A stretch of DNA of 64,000 nt from Xanthobacteraceae bacterium (GTDB taxonomy: Bacteria; Pseudomonadota; Alphaproteobacteria; Rhizobiales; Xanthobacteraceae). The stretch is from positions 1-64,000 of the forward strand of contig JANINJ010000089.1 in the NCBI GenBank assembly GCA_024508855.1. The letters run 5' to 3'. Below the pieces are notes generated by a model. The model searched no databases, had not been told where the DNA came from, and saw only the letters and a program-made list of their open reading frames with translations. Made by a program: the position numbers and the translations under genes. Position 1 is the stretch's first letter, and each line of letters opens with the position of its first letter. Positions 52,243 through 63,081 of the stretch are shown here, one piece after another.

Positions 52243-53130
52243 TCACGCCGTCCGGTCAACCAGTTCGGTCTGCGAGGCGAGCCAGTTCATCATCCAGCGA
52301 TACACCCACGGTATCGGGATGATGAATGAGGAGGCGATGACGGCCACGAGTCCGCGCCAGAGAAATTCCAGCCCGGTGCCGTGGAAGATCGCGGCGCGCC
52401 GCGTGCCCTGGATGTTCTGGCAGAACCACCGCGTCCACGCAGCATATACCCATGCCCAGCCGATGATGGTGACGATCGAGACGACCGACAGAATGGTCCA
52501 GCCGAGATAGGCCCAGATCGTGCCGGAGAAGCTGAGCCCGAGCGGCTGGCCATTGGAGGCAAGATTGGCAACCAGCCATTTGAGGAACAGCCAGTACAGC
52601 GCGAGTTGAACCAGAATCATCAGGTTGTTGAGCAGCGCGCTACCGGTCATGGCGACGACGATCAGCAGCACGAACGCCCCGAAGAACCACGGCACGATGG
52701 TCATCGCCGTGCCCTCGAAGCTGAGGTTCGGCCGTGCCGGTACCCGGATGCAGGGAACGAGCCACTTGAGGTACCAGACCAGCAACCACGGCGCCGGGAT
52801 GATGAAGGACGAGCCGATCACCAGCACGAGGGTCCGCCACGTGAAATCCCAGATGCCGAAATCGATCGACAGCGATCCGCCGGACGCACCGGCTGCGGAG
52901 GCGGCGACGTAGCCGGCTTGCGGCATCACCGGAGGTCCCGGCGGGCGCGGCGCGGCGGCCGGGATGAGACCCGGGATTTCCCCCGCCCGCTGCCAGCCCG
53001 ACATGCCCTCGGTCCAGACATAGGTCGCCGCGCTGACGGCTCCCCGGCCGATGAAGTTGCGCAATTGCTCTTCGGAATAAGGCCCTAGCTGCTTGTCACC
53101 TTCGGCATAGAACCATGTGCGGCTCGACAT
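52243..53130 (-). CDS. GYF_2 (DUF4339) domain membrane protein with repeated membrane module
   Basis: A 295-residue protein. The N-terminal GYF_2 domain (MSSRTWFYAEGDKQLGPYSEEQLRNFI..., about 1-55) is followed by a Pro-rich linker and five or six membrane segments. The module F-WR-LV-VI-SSFIIP-PW...YLKW appears at about 95-120 and again near the C terminus (FLWRGLVAVIASSFIIPIPWVYRWMMNW). A related WAWVYAAWTRWFCQNI segment lies between. This suggests an internal duplication. ATG at 53128-53130 follows AGGAAA. Function unknown; it is probably an inner-membrane protein. Confidence 0.82.
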   Translation of the reverse strand: MSSRTWFYAEGDKQLGPYSEEQLRNFIGRGAVSAATYVWTEGMSGWQRAGEIPGLIPAAAPRPPGPPVMPQAGYVAASAAGASGGSLSIDFGIWDFTWRTLVLVIGSSFIIPAPWLLVWYLKWLVPCIRVPARPNLSFEGTAMTIVPWFFGAFVLLIVVAMTGSALLNNLMILVQLALYWLFLKWLVANLASNGQPLGLSFSGTIWAYLGWTILSVVSIVTIIGWAWVYAAWTRWFCQNIQGTRRAAIFHGTGLEFLWRGLVAVIASSFIIPIPWVYRWMMNWLASQTELVDRTA

Positions 53131-53154
53131 GCTGTTTCCTCGAAATGCTGGTGA

Positions 53155-53685
<531 letters not shown>

Positions 53686-53761
53686 CAATAACGTTCCAAA
53701 AAGCGAATCGCTGACGGCATCGCGCCGTATCGGCAAGCGACGACGGGTTTGGGGGAAAGCC

Positions 53762-55087
53762 ATGGGATCAGGTTTGCGCCATGCACTTGGCCGTGCCGCG
53801 CTTATTGGCGGCATTGCGGGTGCCGCAGCATCGTTTGCCGCTCCGGCTTCGGCACAAACCACAACCGCCGCCTCCACCATCAGCGCTGCCGATACCGCGT
53901 GGATGATCGTCGCCACCGCCTTCGTGCTGATGATGACGATCCCGGGGCTGGCACTGTTTTATTCCGGCATGGTGCGCAAGAAGAACGTGCTGGCGACGAT
54001 GGCGCAAAGCCTCTCCGCCGTCGCACTGATTTCAATCCTGTGGGTCGCGTTCGGTTATTCCCTCACCTTCGTCGGACAGGGGCCGTGGCTCGGATCGCTC
54101 GACCGGATCTTTCTCGCCGGCATGACCATGGACAGCGTCAATCCGGCGGCGAAGACGATTCCGGAAGCGCTGTTCATGCTCTACCAGATGACCTTCGCGG
54201 TAATCACCGTCGCGCTGGTGGCGGGCTCGGTCGCCGACCGCATGAAGTTCTCCGCCTACCTGCTGTTCTCGGTCGGCTGGTTCATCTTCGTCTACATTCC
54301 GCTGGCGCACTGGGTGTGGGGCGGCGGCTTCCTCGGCAGCGCGGGCGTGCTGGATTTCGCCGGCGGCACCGTGGTGCATCTCAGCGCCGGAATCGGCGGC
54401 CTCGTCGCGGCCATGGTGATCGGACAGCGTCACGGCTACGGCCACGACAACCTGTCGCCGTTCGACCTGTCGCTGGCGGTGATCGGCACCGGCCTGTTGT
54501 GGGTCGGCTGGTTCGGCTTCAACGGCGGCTCGGCGCTGGGCGCCAATTCGCGCGCGATCTACGCCATCATCGCGACTCATCTCGCCGCCTGCGCCGGCGC
54601 GCTGACGTGGGGCGCGATCGAGTGGGTGACGCGGCGCAAGCCATCAGTGCTCGGCATGATCTCCGGCGCAGTCGCAGGCCTCGGCACCATCACGCCGGCA
54701 TCGGGATTCGTCGCGCCGTGGCACGGCATCATCATCGGCATCATCGCCGGCGCGGTCTGCTACTGGGCCTGTACCTATCTCAAGCATCGCTTCAACTACG
54801 ACGACTCGCTCGACGTGTTCGGCGTGCATGGCATCGGCGGCCTGATCGGCACCCTGCTAGCGGGCGTGTTCGCGGTCCATGCCATCGGCGGCGCGTCGGG
54901 CCTGCTCGAAGGCAATGCGTGGCAATTGCTGCTGCAGTTCTACGGCGTCGGCGTGACGTTGATCTGGTCCGCCGGCATGACCTTGGTGCTGCTTAAGGTC
55001 GTCGGCGGCTTCGTGCCGCTACGGGTCACGCGCGATCAGGAGCTCGAAGGCCTCGACCTCACCCAGCACGGCGAAGCGCTGCAGTAA
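53762..55087 (+). CDS. amtB: Ammonium transporter AmtB, copy 1
   Basis: A 441-residue ammonium channel. A cleavable signal peptide (cleavage after about residue 31, PASA-QT) and eleven membrane segments are expected. The twin-histidine pore residues lie in TVVHLSAG and FGVHGIGG, and the SYSGMVRKKNV-type loop (FYSGMVRKKNVL) is the Amt hallmark. GGGGGAAA precedes ATG 53762. It is coupled to glnK1. The C terminus (EGLDLTQHGEALQ) is the usual cytoplasmic tail contacting GlnK. Confidence 0.95.
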   Translation: MGSGLRHALGRAALIGGIAGAAASFAAPASAQTTTAASTISAADTAWMIVATAFVLMMTIPGLALFYSGMVRKKNVLATMAQSLSAVALISILWVAFGYSLTFVGQGPWLGSLDRIFLAGMTMDSVNPAAKTIPEALFMLYQMTFAVITVALVAGSVADRMKFSAYLLFSVGWFIFVYIPLAHWVWGGGFLGSAGVLDFAGGTVVHLSAGIGGLVAAMVIGQRHGYGHDNLSPFDLSLAVIGTGLLWVGWFGFNGGSALGANSRAIYAIIATHLAACAGALTWGAIEWVTRRKPSVLGMISGAVAGLGTITPASGFVAPWHGIIIGIIAGAVCYWACTYLKHRFNYDDSLDVFGVHGIGGLIGTLLAGVFAVHAIGGASGLLEGNAWQLLLQFYGVGVTLIWSAGMTLVLLKVVGGFVPLRVTRDQELEGLDLTQHGEALQ

Positions 55088-55187
55088 GCGACGGCAACCC
55101 GGCTGAAGGTCGCGGGCGTTTGACGCCCCTGTTTCGTGGAACAGCCAACCCTATATCCGGAGGGGAAGGTCTCGACAGGAGCCGCCC

Positions 55188-55385
55188 ATGCTCGCGCTGG
55201 TCATTGCCGCTGTCCTCTACCTGTACCTGATTTATGCGTGCGGGCGCTGCACGGCGAAGCTCGCCGCACAAAGGGGACGAACCGGGACCTTGTGGTTCGT
55301 CCTCGGCAGCCTGTTCTTTCCGGTGCCGTCGCTGTTGCTCGCGCTCCTGCCGTCCTGCCGCGACAGCACACCGATCTCATCCTGA
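55188..55385 (+). CDS. Small two-segment membrane protein between the glnK-amtB pairs
   Basis: A 65-residue ORF. A hydrophobic start MLALVIAAVLYLYLIYACG is followed by a basic loop CTAKLAAQRGRTG and a second hydrophobic stretch LWFVLGSLFFPVPSLLLALL. AGGAG lies six bases before the ATG. It has a cysteine pair at about positions 18 and 21 (CGRC). I recognise no family. It is co-directional, 100 bases after amtB1. The good ribosome-binding site and membrane-like composition support a real gene, but it is small enough to be chance. Confidence 0.5.
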   Translation: MLALVIAAVLYLYLIYACGRCTAKLAAQRGRTGTLWFVLGSLFFPVPSLLLALLPSCRDSTPISS

Positions 55386-56030
<645 letters not shown>

Positions 56031-56068
56031 TTTCGCGCTCACCTTTCAATCAATCAGGAGTAAAACCA

Positions 56069-57433
56069 ATGAAGTTTCCCCGTCCATCCCGCACGGGATT
56101 GGCAATTGCGGCGGTGCTCGGCCTGGCCTGCGCAGCAGGATTCGCCGACATGGCGCTCGCACAGAACGCCGCAGCGCCGGCCGCGGATGCTGCGGCACCG
56201 GCCGCAGCCGCAGCACCCAAACTCGACTCCGGCGACACCGCGTGGATGCTGACCTCCACCGCGCTGGTGCTGATGATGACCATTCCCGGCCTCGCGCTGT
56301 TCTACGGCGGCATGGTGCGCAAGAAGAACGTGCTCGCCACGGTGATGCAGAGCTTTGCGATCACCTGTCTGATCACGATCCTCTGGATGGTGATCGGCTA
56401 TAGCTGGGCCTTCACCGAAGGTTCGAGCTTCCTCGGCGGCGCCTCGCGTCTCCTGCTGATGGGCATGGGCACCGACTCGATCGCCAGCGCGGCATCGACC
56501 ATTCCCGAGTCGGTGTTCATGTGCTTCCAGATGACCTTCGCGATCATCACGCCCGCGCTGATCTGCGGCGCGTTCGCGGACCGCATGAAGTTCTCGGCGA
56601 TGATGTGGTTCATGGGTCTGTGGTCGCTCTTGGTCTACTCGCCGATCGCGCACTGGGTGTGGGGCGGCGGCTTCCTCGGCGGCCTCGGCGTGCTCGACTT
56701 CGCCGGCGGCACCGTGGTTCACATCAATGCCGGTGTCGCGGGCCTCGTCTGCGCGCTCGTGCTCGGCAAGCGCAAGGGTTACGGCACCGAGAACATGGCG
56801 CCGCATAACCTGGTGCTCACCGTGATCGGCGCTTCGCTGCTGTGGGTCGGCTGGTTCGGCTTCAACGCCGGTTCGGCGGTGACCGCAGGAGGTCAGGCTG
56901 GCATGGCGATGGCGGTGACGCAGATCGCAACCGCAGCTGCGGCGCTGGCCTGGATGTTCGTCGAGTGGGGCCTGCGTGGCAAGCCGAGCGTGCTCGGCAT
57001 CTGCTCCGGTGCGGTCGCCGGTCTCGTCGCCATCACGCCGGCGTCGGGCTTCGTCGATCCGACCGGCGCGCTGGTGATCGGCGCCGTCGCGGGCGTCGGC
57101 TGCTACTGGGGCGCCACCGGCCTCAAGCACATGATGGGCTACGATGACAGCCTCGATGCGTTCGGCGTCCATGGCGTCGGCGGCATCATCGGCGCGCTGC
57201 TCACCGGCGTGTTCGCACGCACGGCGATCAACAAGGCCGGCACCGGCCTGATCGACGGCAATGCCAATCAGGTCCTCGTTCAGGTCTACGGCATCCTCGC
57301 CACCGTCGTGTACGACGCCATCGTCACCCTGATCATCCTCCTCGTCATCAAGGCGGTGATCGGCCTGCGCGTCAGCGACGAGAACGAGCGCGAAGGCCTC
57401 GACATCACCCAGCACGGCGAGGTGATCCAGTAA
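56069..57433 (+). CDS. amtB: Ammonium transporter AmtB, copy 2
   Basis: A 454-residue Amt channel. It has a signal peptide (cleavage after about residue 31, MALA-QN) and a distinctive Ala/Pro-rich exported linker (about 33-50) absent from copy 1. The twin-His pore motifs VVHINAG and FGVHGVGG and the C-terminal GlnK-contact tail EGLDITQHGEVIQ are present. CAGGAG precedes ATG 56069. The gene ends at a clear terminator. It is the second ammonium channel of the locus. Confidence 0.96.
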   Translation: MKFPRPSRTGLAIAAVLGLACAAGFADMALAQNAAAPAADAAAPAAAAAPKLDSGDTAWMLTSTALVLMMTIPGLALFYGGMVRKKNVLATVMQSFAITCLITILWMVIGYSWAFTEGSSFLGGASRLLLMGMGTDSIASAASTIPESVFMCFQMTFAIITPALICGAFADRMKFSAMMWFMGLWSLLVYSPIAHWVWGGGFLGGLGVLDFAGGTVVHINAGVAGLVCALVLGKRKGYGTENMAPHNLVLTVIGASLLWVGWFGFNAGSAVTAGGQAGMAMAVTQIATAAAALAWMFVEWGLRGKPSVLGICSGAVAGLVAITPASGFVDPTGALVIGAVAGVGCYWGATGLKHMMGYDDSLDAFGVHGVGGIIGALLTGVFARTAINKAGTGLIDGNANQVLVQVYGILATVVYDAIVTLIILLVIKAVIGLRVSDENEREGLDITQHGEVIQ

Positions 57434-57485
57434 CAACTTCGGTTTGACGGAAGCGGCCATATACCCGGCACAGTCGTTCCCGTTG

Positions 57486-57518
57486 AAAAGGCCCCGGCGC
57501 AAGTCGGGGCCATTTTCA
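57486..57518 (+). terminator. Intrinsic terminator of glnK2-amtB2
   Basis: The stem GGCCCCG / CGGGGCC (57489-57495 with 57504-57510), with AAAA on the left and ATTTTCATTT on the right, lies 56 bases after the amtB2 stop. Confidence 0.85.
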
Positions 57519-57586
57519 TTTGGGTCGTCTCATCTCGATCTCGGATGACACCATGCGACGGCGCAGAGAGGCGCGGCTGATTCGCG

Positions 57587-57994
57587 CTAAAGACCTTCCG
57601 GCGCGATCAGGGTTACGTTCGGAAAATAGGTGCGATAGCGCCGCGCATCGCGGGTCAACAACGGCAGCCGCTCGACCTCGGCATGCGCGCCGATGAAGAA
57701 GTCGGGCAGGACGCCGGTGCGTGAACCGCCGGCTTTGCGGTATTTTTCAAAAGCTTTGCCGGCAGCGAACAGTGCCGGATGGGGAATGGGCACCATCACG
57801 ACGCCGGCTCTACCGAGAGCCGCTTCGAACCGTTGGACCTCCCGGTAGCGAATCGATGTCTCCGTATAGACCACGTCATTGATGAACAACGGACCGTCGA
57901 GCGCCGCTGCCTCCAACTGACTCGATGACCAGTCGAACCAGTCCGGATCGTCGGAAAAGATGTCGATCAGAATGTTGGAATCGACCAGCGTCAC
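57587..57994 (-). CDS. vapC: VapC-type PIN-domain toxin
   Basis: A 135-residue PIN-domain ribonuclease with all four acidic active-site residues visible: Asp5 (TLVDSNIL), Glu45 (YTETS), Asp98 (LPDFFIGAHAE) and Asp116 (TRDARRYRTYFP). VapC toxins cleave tRNA or rRNA and are neutralised by the partner antitoxin. It starts with GTG at 57992-57994, four bases after the antitoxin stop, so it is translated from the same minus-strand mRNA. The target RNA is unknown. Confidence 0.92.
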   Translation of the reverse strand: MTLVDSNILIDIFSDDPDWFDWSSSQLEAAALDGPLFINDVVYTETSIRYREVQRFEAALGRAGVVMVPIPHPALFAAGKAFEKYRKAGGSRTGVLPDFFIGAHAEVERLPLLTRDARRYRTYFPNVTLIAPEGL

Positions 57995-57998
57995 GCGG

Positions 57999-58229
57999 TC
58001 ATTCCCCGCGGGTCATGGCCATGATTTCATTCGTGGTCAGACCCGGCCCGGCGTCGCCGCGCAATTCTTCGAACCGGCTGGGCGGCTTCTGCCCATCGGC
58101 CCGTTCGATCAGGATGCGCCCATCCGGCGCCCGCTTGAACTCGACCTTGCTGCCGGGACCGATGCCGAGATGGTCGCGGATGGGCTTCGGGATCGTGACC
58201 TGACCCTTTTGCGTAACGGTGGTCGCCAT
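57999..58229 (-). CDS. vapB: AbrB/SpoVT-type antitoxin (VapB)
   Basis: A 76-residue protein. The swapped-hairpin AbrB DNA-binding domain MATTVTQKGQVTIPKPIRDHLGIGPGSKVEFKRAPDGRILIE (about 1-42) precedes a C-terminal toxin-binding tail with LTTNEIMAMTRGE. It should neutralise VapC and, with it, repress its own promoter. ATG at 58227-58229 is chosen for the family-typical start; an in-frame start 17 codons upstream overlaps the operator. Operator-like repeats lie directly upstream. Confidence 0.92.
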   Translation of the reverse strand: MATTVTQKGQVTIPKPIRDHLGIGPGSKVEFKRAPDGRILIERADGQKPPSRFEELRGDAGPGLTTNEIMAMTRGE

Positions 58230-58245
58230 CTCGGAACTCCGAAAA

Positions 58246-58277
58246 GTAATACCTAAAAATGATATGGTAATACCATG
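58246..58277. promoter_or_regulatory. VapBC operator candidate: two GTAATACC repeats, one within ATGGTAATACCAT
   Basis: GTAATACC occurs at 58246-58253 and 58267-58274, exactly 21 bases apart (two helical turns). The second is the core of the palindrome ATGGTA-A-TACCAT (58265-58277), and a further half ATGGTAATTG lies at 58328-58337. The block is just upstream of the antitoxin gene. The AT-rich spacing fits cooperative AbrB-type binding and autoregulation. Confidence 0.7.
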
Positions 58278-58396
58278 CAAAATGTCCAGCAGGGCCGATG
58301 GTTAATCGGGTCTTAACCTCGCCGTACCTATGGTAATTGTTGTCTTCCCGGTCACGTGGTGCGCCGGGCGCTCTAACCTGCTGGCGTTCAAGGAAA

Positions 58397-59626
58397 ATGG
58401 CAGAGACGGCTTCATCTCGCTTGGCAATGGGTTCGCCCGGTCCCGCGACCTCTTCCAGCGACGGCCACCGGTCGCCGTTCGCCCGGCTGGCAGAGCTTTT
58501 GGCCCCGCATCAGCCGGGAAAGCCTCTGATTGCGCTGTCGCTGGGCGAACCGCAGCACCCGCTGCCGGCCTTCGTTGGTCCGGTTTTAGCCAAGCATATC
58601 AACGACTTTGGCCGCTACCCGATCGCCAAGGGGATCGAGCCGTTCCGCCGCGCCGCCGCCAACTGGCTGGAGAAGCGCTTTGCCCTCGCCCGCCCGGTCG
58701 ATCCGGAAACCGAGGTGCTCGTGCTCAACGGTAGCCGCGAGGGGCTGTTCTTCGCCGCCATCACCGCCGCCCGCACCGTGGCGCCGCGGCAGGGCCGGCC
58801 GGCGATCCTGATGCCGAATCCGTTCTATCCCGCCTATGGCGCCGGCGCGCAGGCCTCGGGCTGCGAGGCGATCTACCTACCGACCACCCGCGACAACGGC
58901 TTCCTGCCCGACCTCGACTCGCTTGACGCGGAGACGCTGGCCCGCACCGTTGCGATCTATCTGGCCTCCCCCGCAAACCCGCAGGGCTCGGTCGCCTCTC
59001 ACGACTACTGCCGCCGGTTGGTGCAACTGGCGCAGCAGTATGGATTCATGGTGCTGGCCGACGAATGCTACTCGGAAATCTACACCCGCGAGGCGCCCGG
59101 CAGCATGCTGCAGGCTGCGGGACCCGACTTCGCCAACGTGGTGGCGTTCCAGTCGCTGTCGAAGCGCTCCAACCTGCCCGGCATGCGGGTCGGCTTCGCC
59201 GCCGGCGACAGGAAGTTTCTCAGTGCCTTTCACGAACTGCGCAACGTCGCGGCACCTCAGGTGCCGGTGCCGCTGCAGCAGGTCGCGGTCGCGGCCTATA
59301 GCGACGAAACCCATGTCGAGGAAAACCGCCGGCTGTATCGATTGAAGTTCGATCTCGCCGACCAGATCCTCGGCAGCCGTTACGGCTATCACCGTCCGGC
59401 CGGCGGCTTCTGCCTCTGGCTCGATGTCTCCGCACATGGCGGCGACGAGGCGGCGACGGTGAAACTCTACAAGGAAGGCGGCGTGCGCGTGATTCCGGGA
59501 AGTTACCTGGCGCGCGTGCAGGCCGACGGAAGCAATCCCGGCGCCGGCTACATTCGCGTGGCCATGGTGCAGGACAGCGAAACGACAGCCGAGGCGTTGC
59601 ACCGGCTGGTCCAGACTCTGGATTAG
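58397..59626 (+). CDS. dapC: Class I/II aminotransferase (DapC-like, succinyldiaminopimelate type)
   Basis: A 409-residue PLP enzyme (fold type I). The Tyr/Asn/Asp PLP contacts are in PNPFYPAYGAGA, PANPQGS and VLADECYSEIY. The Schiff-base lysine is in FQSLSKRSNLPGMRVGF, followed by the phosphate-binding arginine. The overall pattern resembles bacterial DapC, which converts N-succinyl-2-amino-6-ketopimelate to succinyl-DAP in lysine/peptidoglycan synthesis. This is by resemblance only. ATG 58397 has AGGAAA very close; ATG 58430 is an alternative. ftsK follows. Confidence 0.82.
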   Translation: MAETASSRLAMGSPGPATSSSDGHRSPFARLAELLAPHQPGKPLIALSLGEPQHPLPAFVGPVLAKHINDFGRYPIAKGIEPFRRAAANWLEKRFALARPVDPETEVLVLNGSREGLFFAAITAARTVAPRQGRPAILMPNPFYPAYGAGAQASGCEAIYLPTTRDNGFLPDLDSLDAETLARTVAIYLASPANPQGSVASHDYCRRLVQLAQQYGFMVLADECYSEIYTREAPGSMLQAAGPDFANVVAFQSLSKRSNLPGMRVGFAAGDRKFLSAFHELRNVAAPQVPVPLQQVAVAAYSDETHVEENRRLYRLKFDLADQILGSRYGYHRPAGGFCLWLDVSAHGGDEAATVKLYKEGGVRVIPGSYLARVQADGSNPGAGYIRVAMVQDSETTAEALHRLVQTLD

Positions 59627-59638
59627 TCGCGGGGGCGC

Positions 59639-62113
59639 ATGAGTATGCCAGCGATCGAACGTGTCATTCCCATCGTCGGACATCTTCCGGCGTCGATCCG
59701 AGAAATGTTGCTGCGGCAGTTGCGCAGCCTGACCGGGCTCGGCCTGATCGCGCTGTCCGGCGTCACCGGCGCGGCGCTGATGACGTGGTCGGTACAGGAT
59801 CCCTCGCTGAGCCACGCCACCTCGCGCGCGATCCGCAACATCATGGGCTATCCCGGCGCGATCGGCGCCGACCTGCTGATGCAGATTCTCGGCCTCGGCG
59901 CCATCATGATGATGCTCACCGTCGCGGTGTGGGGCTGGCGCATGCTGACGCGGCGGCATTTCGACCGCGAGGCGCTGCGCCTCGGCTGCTGGATTCTCTG
60001 CACGGCTTTCGCTTCGGGCTTCGCGAGTTGCTGGCCGCATGGCGGCGCATGGCCGCTGCCGACCGGCCTCGGCGGCGTGGTGGGCGATGCGCTGGTGCGC
60101 GCGCCGGCATTGGTGCTCGGTCCGCTCGGCGTGTTCTATCGCATCATCTTCGGCGCGCTGTTCTTCGCTGCGATGGCCGCGACCTTCCTGTTCGCGAGCG
60201 GCATGGGCGCAAAGGAACGCGAACTGCCCGAACTCGACGAGGACGAGACGGCGTTCGACGAAGACGACGATCGCGGTTCGGTGTCGCTTGGCTGGCTCGT
60301 GCATGCCGCGATGAGCGCCAAGGCGCGGCTCGGCCGTCTGCTGGCCATGGCCTATCGTTCGCTGGTCGCCAGCGGCGCGGGCGCGCAGACTGCGCTACGC
60401 GAACGCCGCGAGCCGAGTCTCAACGGCCGCCCGACGAGCCCGCCGATCGCGCCGCATGACGATGCGGATTACGAAGACGAGGAGATCGAGGAAGAGGAAG
60501 AGATCGAAGACGAGGAGGAGGAAGAAGAGGAAGAAGCTCCCGCCGCCCGCGCCCCGCGCAAGAAGGCAGCGCCGCGCGCGTCTACCCGCAAGAGCACGTT
60601 CGAACTCCCCTCCGTCAACGTATTGGCCGCACCGAAGGCGTCGGATCGCATCTCGCTCAGCAAGACCGAACTGGAAACCAATTCGCGCGCGCTGGAAGGT
60701 GTGCTGCAGGACTTCGGCGTGCGCGGCGAGATCGTGAAGGCGAGCCCCGGCCCCGTCGTCACGCTGTACGAACTCGAACCCGCACCCGGCATCAAGTCGT
60801 CGCGCGTGATCGGCCTTGCCGACGACATCGCGCGCTCGATGAGCGCATTGTCGGCGCGCGTCGCGGTAGTGCCCGGCCGCAACGCCATCGGCATCGAACT
60901 GCCGAACGCGAAGCGCGAGAAGGTTTACCTGCGCGAAATTCTCACCGCGAAGGAATCCGACGAATCCACCGCCAAGCTGCCGCTGTGCCTCGGCAAGAAC
61001 ATCGGCGGCGAATCCATCATCATCGATCTGGCGCGCACGCCGCACATGCTGATCGCCGGTACCACCGGCTCGGGTAAATCGGTCGCCATCAACACCATGA
61101 TCCTGTCGCTGGTCTACCGGCTGACGCCGGACCAGTGCCGCCTCATCATGGTCGATCCGAAGATGCTCGAACTCTCGGTCTATGACGGCATTCCGCATCT
61201 GCTGACGCCGGTCGTCACCGATCCGAAGAAGGCTGTCGTCGCGCTGAAATGGGCCGTGCGCGAGATGGAAGAGCGCTACAAGAAAATGGCCAAGCTCGGC
61301 GTGCGCAACATCGACGGCTACAACGCGCGGCTCGCCGAGGCGCGCAAGACCGGCGAGGAACTGACCCGCACCGTTCACACCGGCTTCGACAAGGAAACCG
61401 GCAAGGCGATCTACGAGGAAGAAAAACTCGAACTCGATCCGCTGCCCTATATCGTCATCATCGTCGACGAAATGGCCGACCTGATGATGGTGGCGGGCAA
61501 GGACATCGAAGGCGCCGTGCAACGCCTCGCGCAGATGGCGCGCGCCGCCGGCCTGCACGTCATCCTCGCCACCCAGCGTCCGTCGGTCGACGTCATCACC
61601 GGCACCATCAAGGCGAACTTCCCGACCCGCATTTCCTTCCAGGTGACGTCGAAGATCGACAGCCGCACCATCCTCGGCGAAATGGGCGCCGAGCAACTGC
61701 TCGGCCAGGGCGACATGCTCTACATGGCCGGCGGCGGCCGCATCTCGCGCGTCCACGGCCCCTTCGTGTCGGACGAGGAAGTCGAGAAGGTGGTGCGTCA
61801 CCTCAAGACGCAGGGCCAGCCGGAATATCTCGAAGCGGTCACCGCCGAAGAACCGGCCGAGGGCGAAGACGGCGCCGTGTTCGACGGCACCAGCATGGGC
61901 AGCGACGGCGGCGGCGACCTGTTCTCGCAGGCGGTAGCTATCGTCAAGCGCGACCGCAAGGCTTCGACCAGCTACATCCAGCGCCGCCTGCAGATCGGCT
62001 ACAACCGCGCCGCCTCGCTGATGGAGCGGATGGAACTGGAAGGCATCGTCGGCCAGGCCAATCACGCCGGAAAACGTGAAATCCTGATCGAAGCAGAGGA
62101 GAATCCGTTCTGA
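59639..62113 (+). CDS. ftsK: DNA translocase FtsK
   Basis: An 824-residue membrane-anchored DNA pump. Four N-terminal membrane segments (about 25-190) are followed by a very acidic linker (about 275-305, runs of Glu) and a RecA-like motor with Walker A GTTGSGKS and Walker [17 protein letters not shown]-terminal gamma winged helix ([30 protein letters not shown]) recognises KOPS. It coordinates chromosome segregation with division. GGGGG precedes ATG 59639, 12 bases after the aminotransferase stop. Confidence 0.96.
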   Translation: MSMPAIERVIPIVGHLPASIREMLLRQLRSLTGLGLIALSGVTGAALMTWSVQDPSLSHATSRAIRNIMGYPGAIGADLLMQILGLGAIMMMLTVAVWGWRMLTRRHFDREALRLGCWILCTAFASGFASCWPHGGAWPLPTGLGGVVGDALVRAPALVLGPLGVFYRIIFGALFFAAMAATFLFASGMGAKERELPELDEDETAFDEDDDRGSVSLGWLVHAAMSAKARLGRLLAMAYRSLVASGAGAQTALRERREPSLNGRPTSPPIAPHDDADYEDEEIEEEEEIEDEEEEEEEEAPAARAPRKKAAPRASTRKSTFELPSVNVLAAPKASDRISLSKTELETNSRALEGVLQDFGVRGEIVKASPGPVVTLYELEPAPGIKSSRVIGLADDIARSMSALSARVAVVPGRNAIGIELPNAKREKVYLREILTAKESDESTAKLPLCLGKNIGGESIIIDLARTPHMLIAGTTGSGKSVAINTMILSLVYRLTPDQCRLIMVDPKMLELSVYDGIPHLLTPVVTDPKKAVVALKWAVREMEERYKKMAKLGVRNIDGYNARLAEARKTGEELTRTVHTGFDKETGKAIYEEEKLELDPLPYIVIIVDEMADLMMVAGKDIEGAVQRLAQMARAAGLHVILATQRPSVDVITGTIKANFPTRISFQVTSKIDSRTILGEMGAEQLLGQGDMLYMAGGGRISRVHGPFVSDEEVEKVVRHLKTQGQPEYLEAVTAEEPAEGEDGAVFDGTSMGSDGGGDLFSQAVAIVKRDRKASTSYIQRRLQIGYNRAASLMERMELEGIVGQANHAGKREILIEAEENPF

Positions 62114-62180
62114 TTTCAGCGCGCCACAGGCCGCGAAATCGCCACAGCAACCGCTTAGCGCAGAGCAAACTAGAGCAGCA

Positions 62181-62993
62181 TTGGATAAAGCCCTGACCAG
62201 TCAGCCAGACACCCGGCGCGCGGATCGCGCTCGCCGCACCCGCCTCAGTGCTTCCGGATGGATTGCGACTGCGCTCGTTGCCGCACTGGTTGTGCCGGCG
62301 ACCCGGCTCGACGCCACGCCGAGCGCTAAGCCCGCGCCGAAATCGAATGCTGCGCAAGCCACCGCGCCGAAACAGACCACGCCGCCCGACCCGATCATTC
62401 CCGATCCGCGCAAGCGTCCCGCCGGCGGATTGTTCATCAGTTTCGACGCCAAGCAGAAAGCCGAAGCCGCGAAGATCAGCTCGTATCTGTCCTCGGTGCA
62501 GACCATGGTCGGCAACTTCGTGCAGGTCGGCCCGGACGGCAGCCGCACCACCGGCGATTTCTACATGCAGAAGCCCGGCAAGATCCGCTTCGAATACGAC
62601 CAGCCGAGCACGATCTCGATCGTCTCCGACGGTCAGTCCGTCGTGGTGCGCGACCGCAAGCTCGCGACCCAGGACGTCTATCCGTTATCGCAGACGCCGC
62701 TGCGCTATCTGTTGTCCGACCGCATCGATCTGCTGCGCGACACCAAGGTGGTCGCCATCACTTCCGACGATCTCTACACCAGCATCACGCTCGAAGAGCA
62801 GAACCCGCTAGTCGGCACCAGCCGGCTGATGCTGATGACGGGCACCAAGGACAACCAGCTCAAGCAATGGACCGTCACCGATCCGCAGGGCTACGACACC
62901 ACGGTCGCGGTCTACAATCTGGACACGACCAAGAAGCCCGATCCCGGCATGTTCAAGATCGATTACACCAACTATTCGAATCCGAATAACTGA
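62181..62993 (+). CDS. lolA: Outer-membrane lipoprotein carrier LolA
   Basis: A 270-residue protein, with no ATG at the likely start; TTG 62181 is used. An N-terminal hydrophobic segment (SGWIATALVAALVVPATRLDA) is followed by a Pro/Ala/Lys-rich linker and the LolA domain from about residue 90 (ISSYLSSVQTMVGNFVQ..., GKIRFEYDQPSTISIVSDGQSVVV). The domain carries lipoproteins across the periplasm. It is longer than E. coli LolA, as usual in alphaproteobacteria. Lnt, which prepares its cargo, is at 18301. Confidence 0.9.
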   Translation: MDKALTSQPDTRRADRARRTRLSASGWIATALVAALVVPATRLDATPSAKPAPKSNAAQATAPKQTTPPDPIIPDPRKRPAGGLFISFDAKQKAEAAKISSYLSSVQTMVGNFVQVGPDGSRTTGDFYMQKPGKIRFEYDQPSTISIVSDGQSVVVRDRKLATQDVYPLSQTPLRYLLSDRIDLLRDTKVVAITSDDLYTSITLEEQNPLVGTSRLMLMTGTKDNQLKQWTVTDPQGYDTTVAVYNLDTTKKPDPGMFKIDYTNYSNPNN

Positions 62994-63081
62994 CACGACA
63001 GAGCGGCGGCGATCGCCGGCAGCTCGCGCGCGGTTGTCGGTCCATAATCCCCGATGTCAGGATTTCGCTCACCGATATGTG

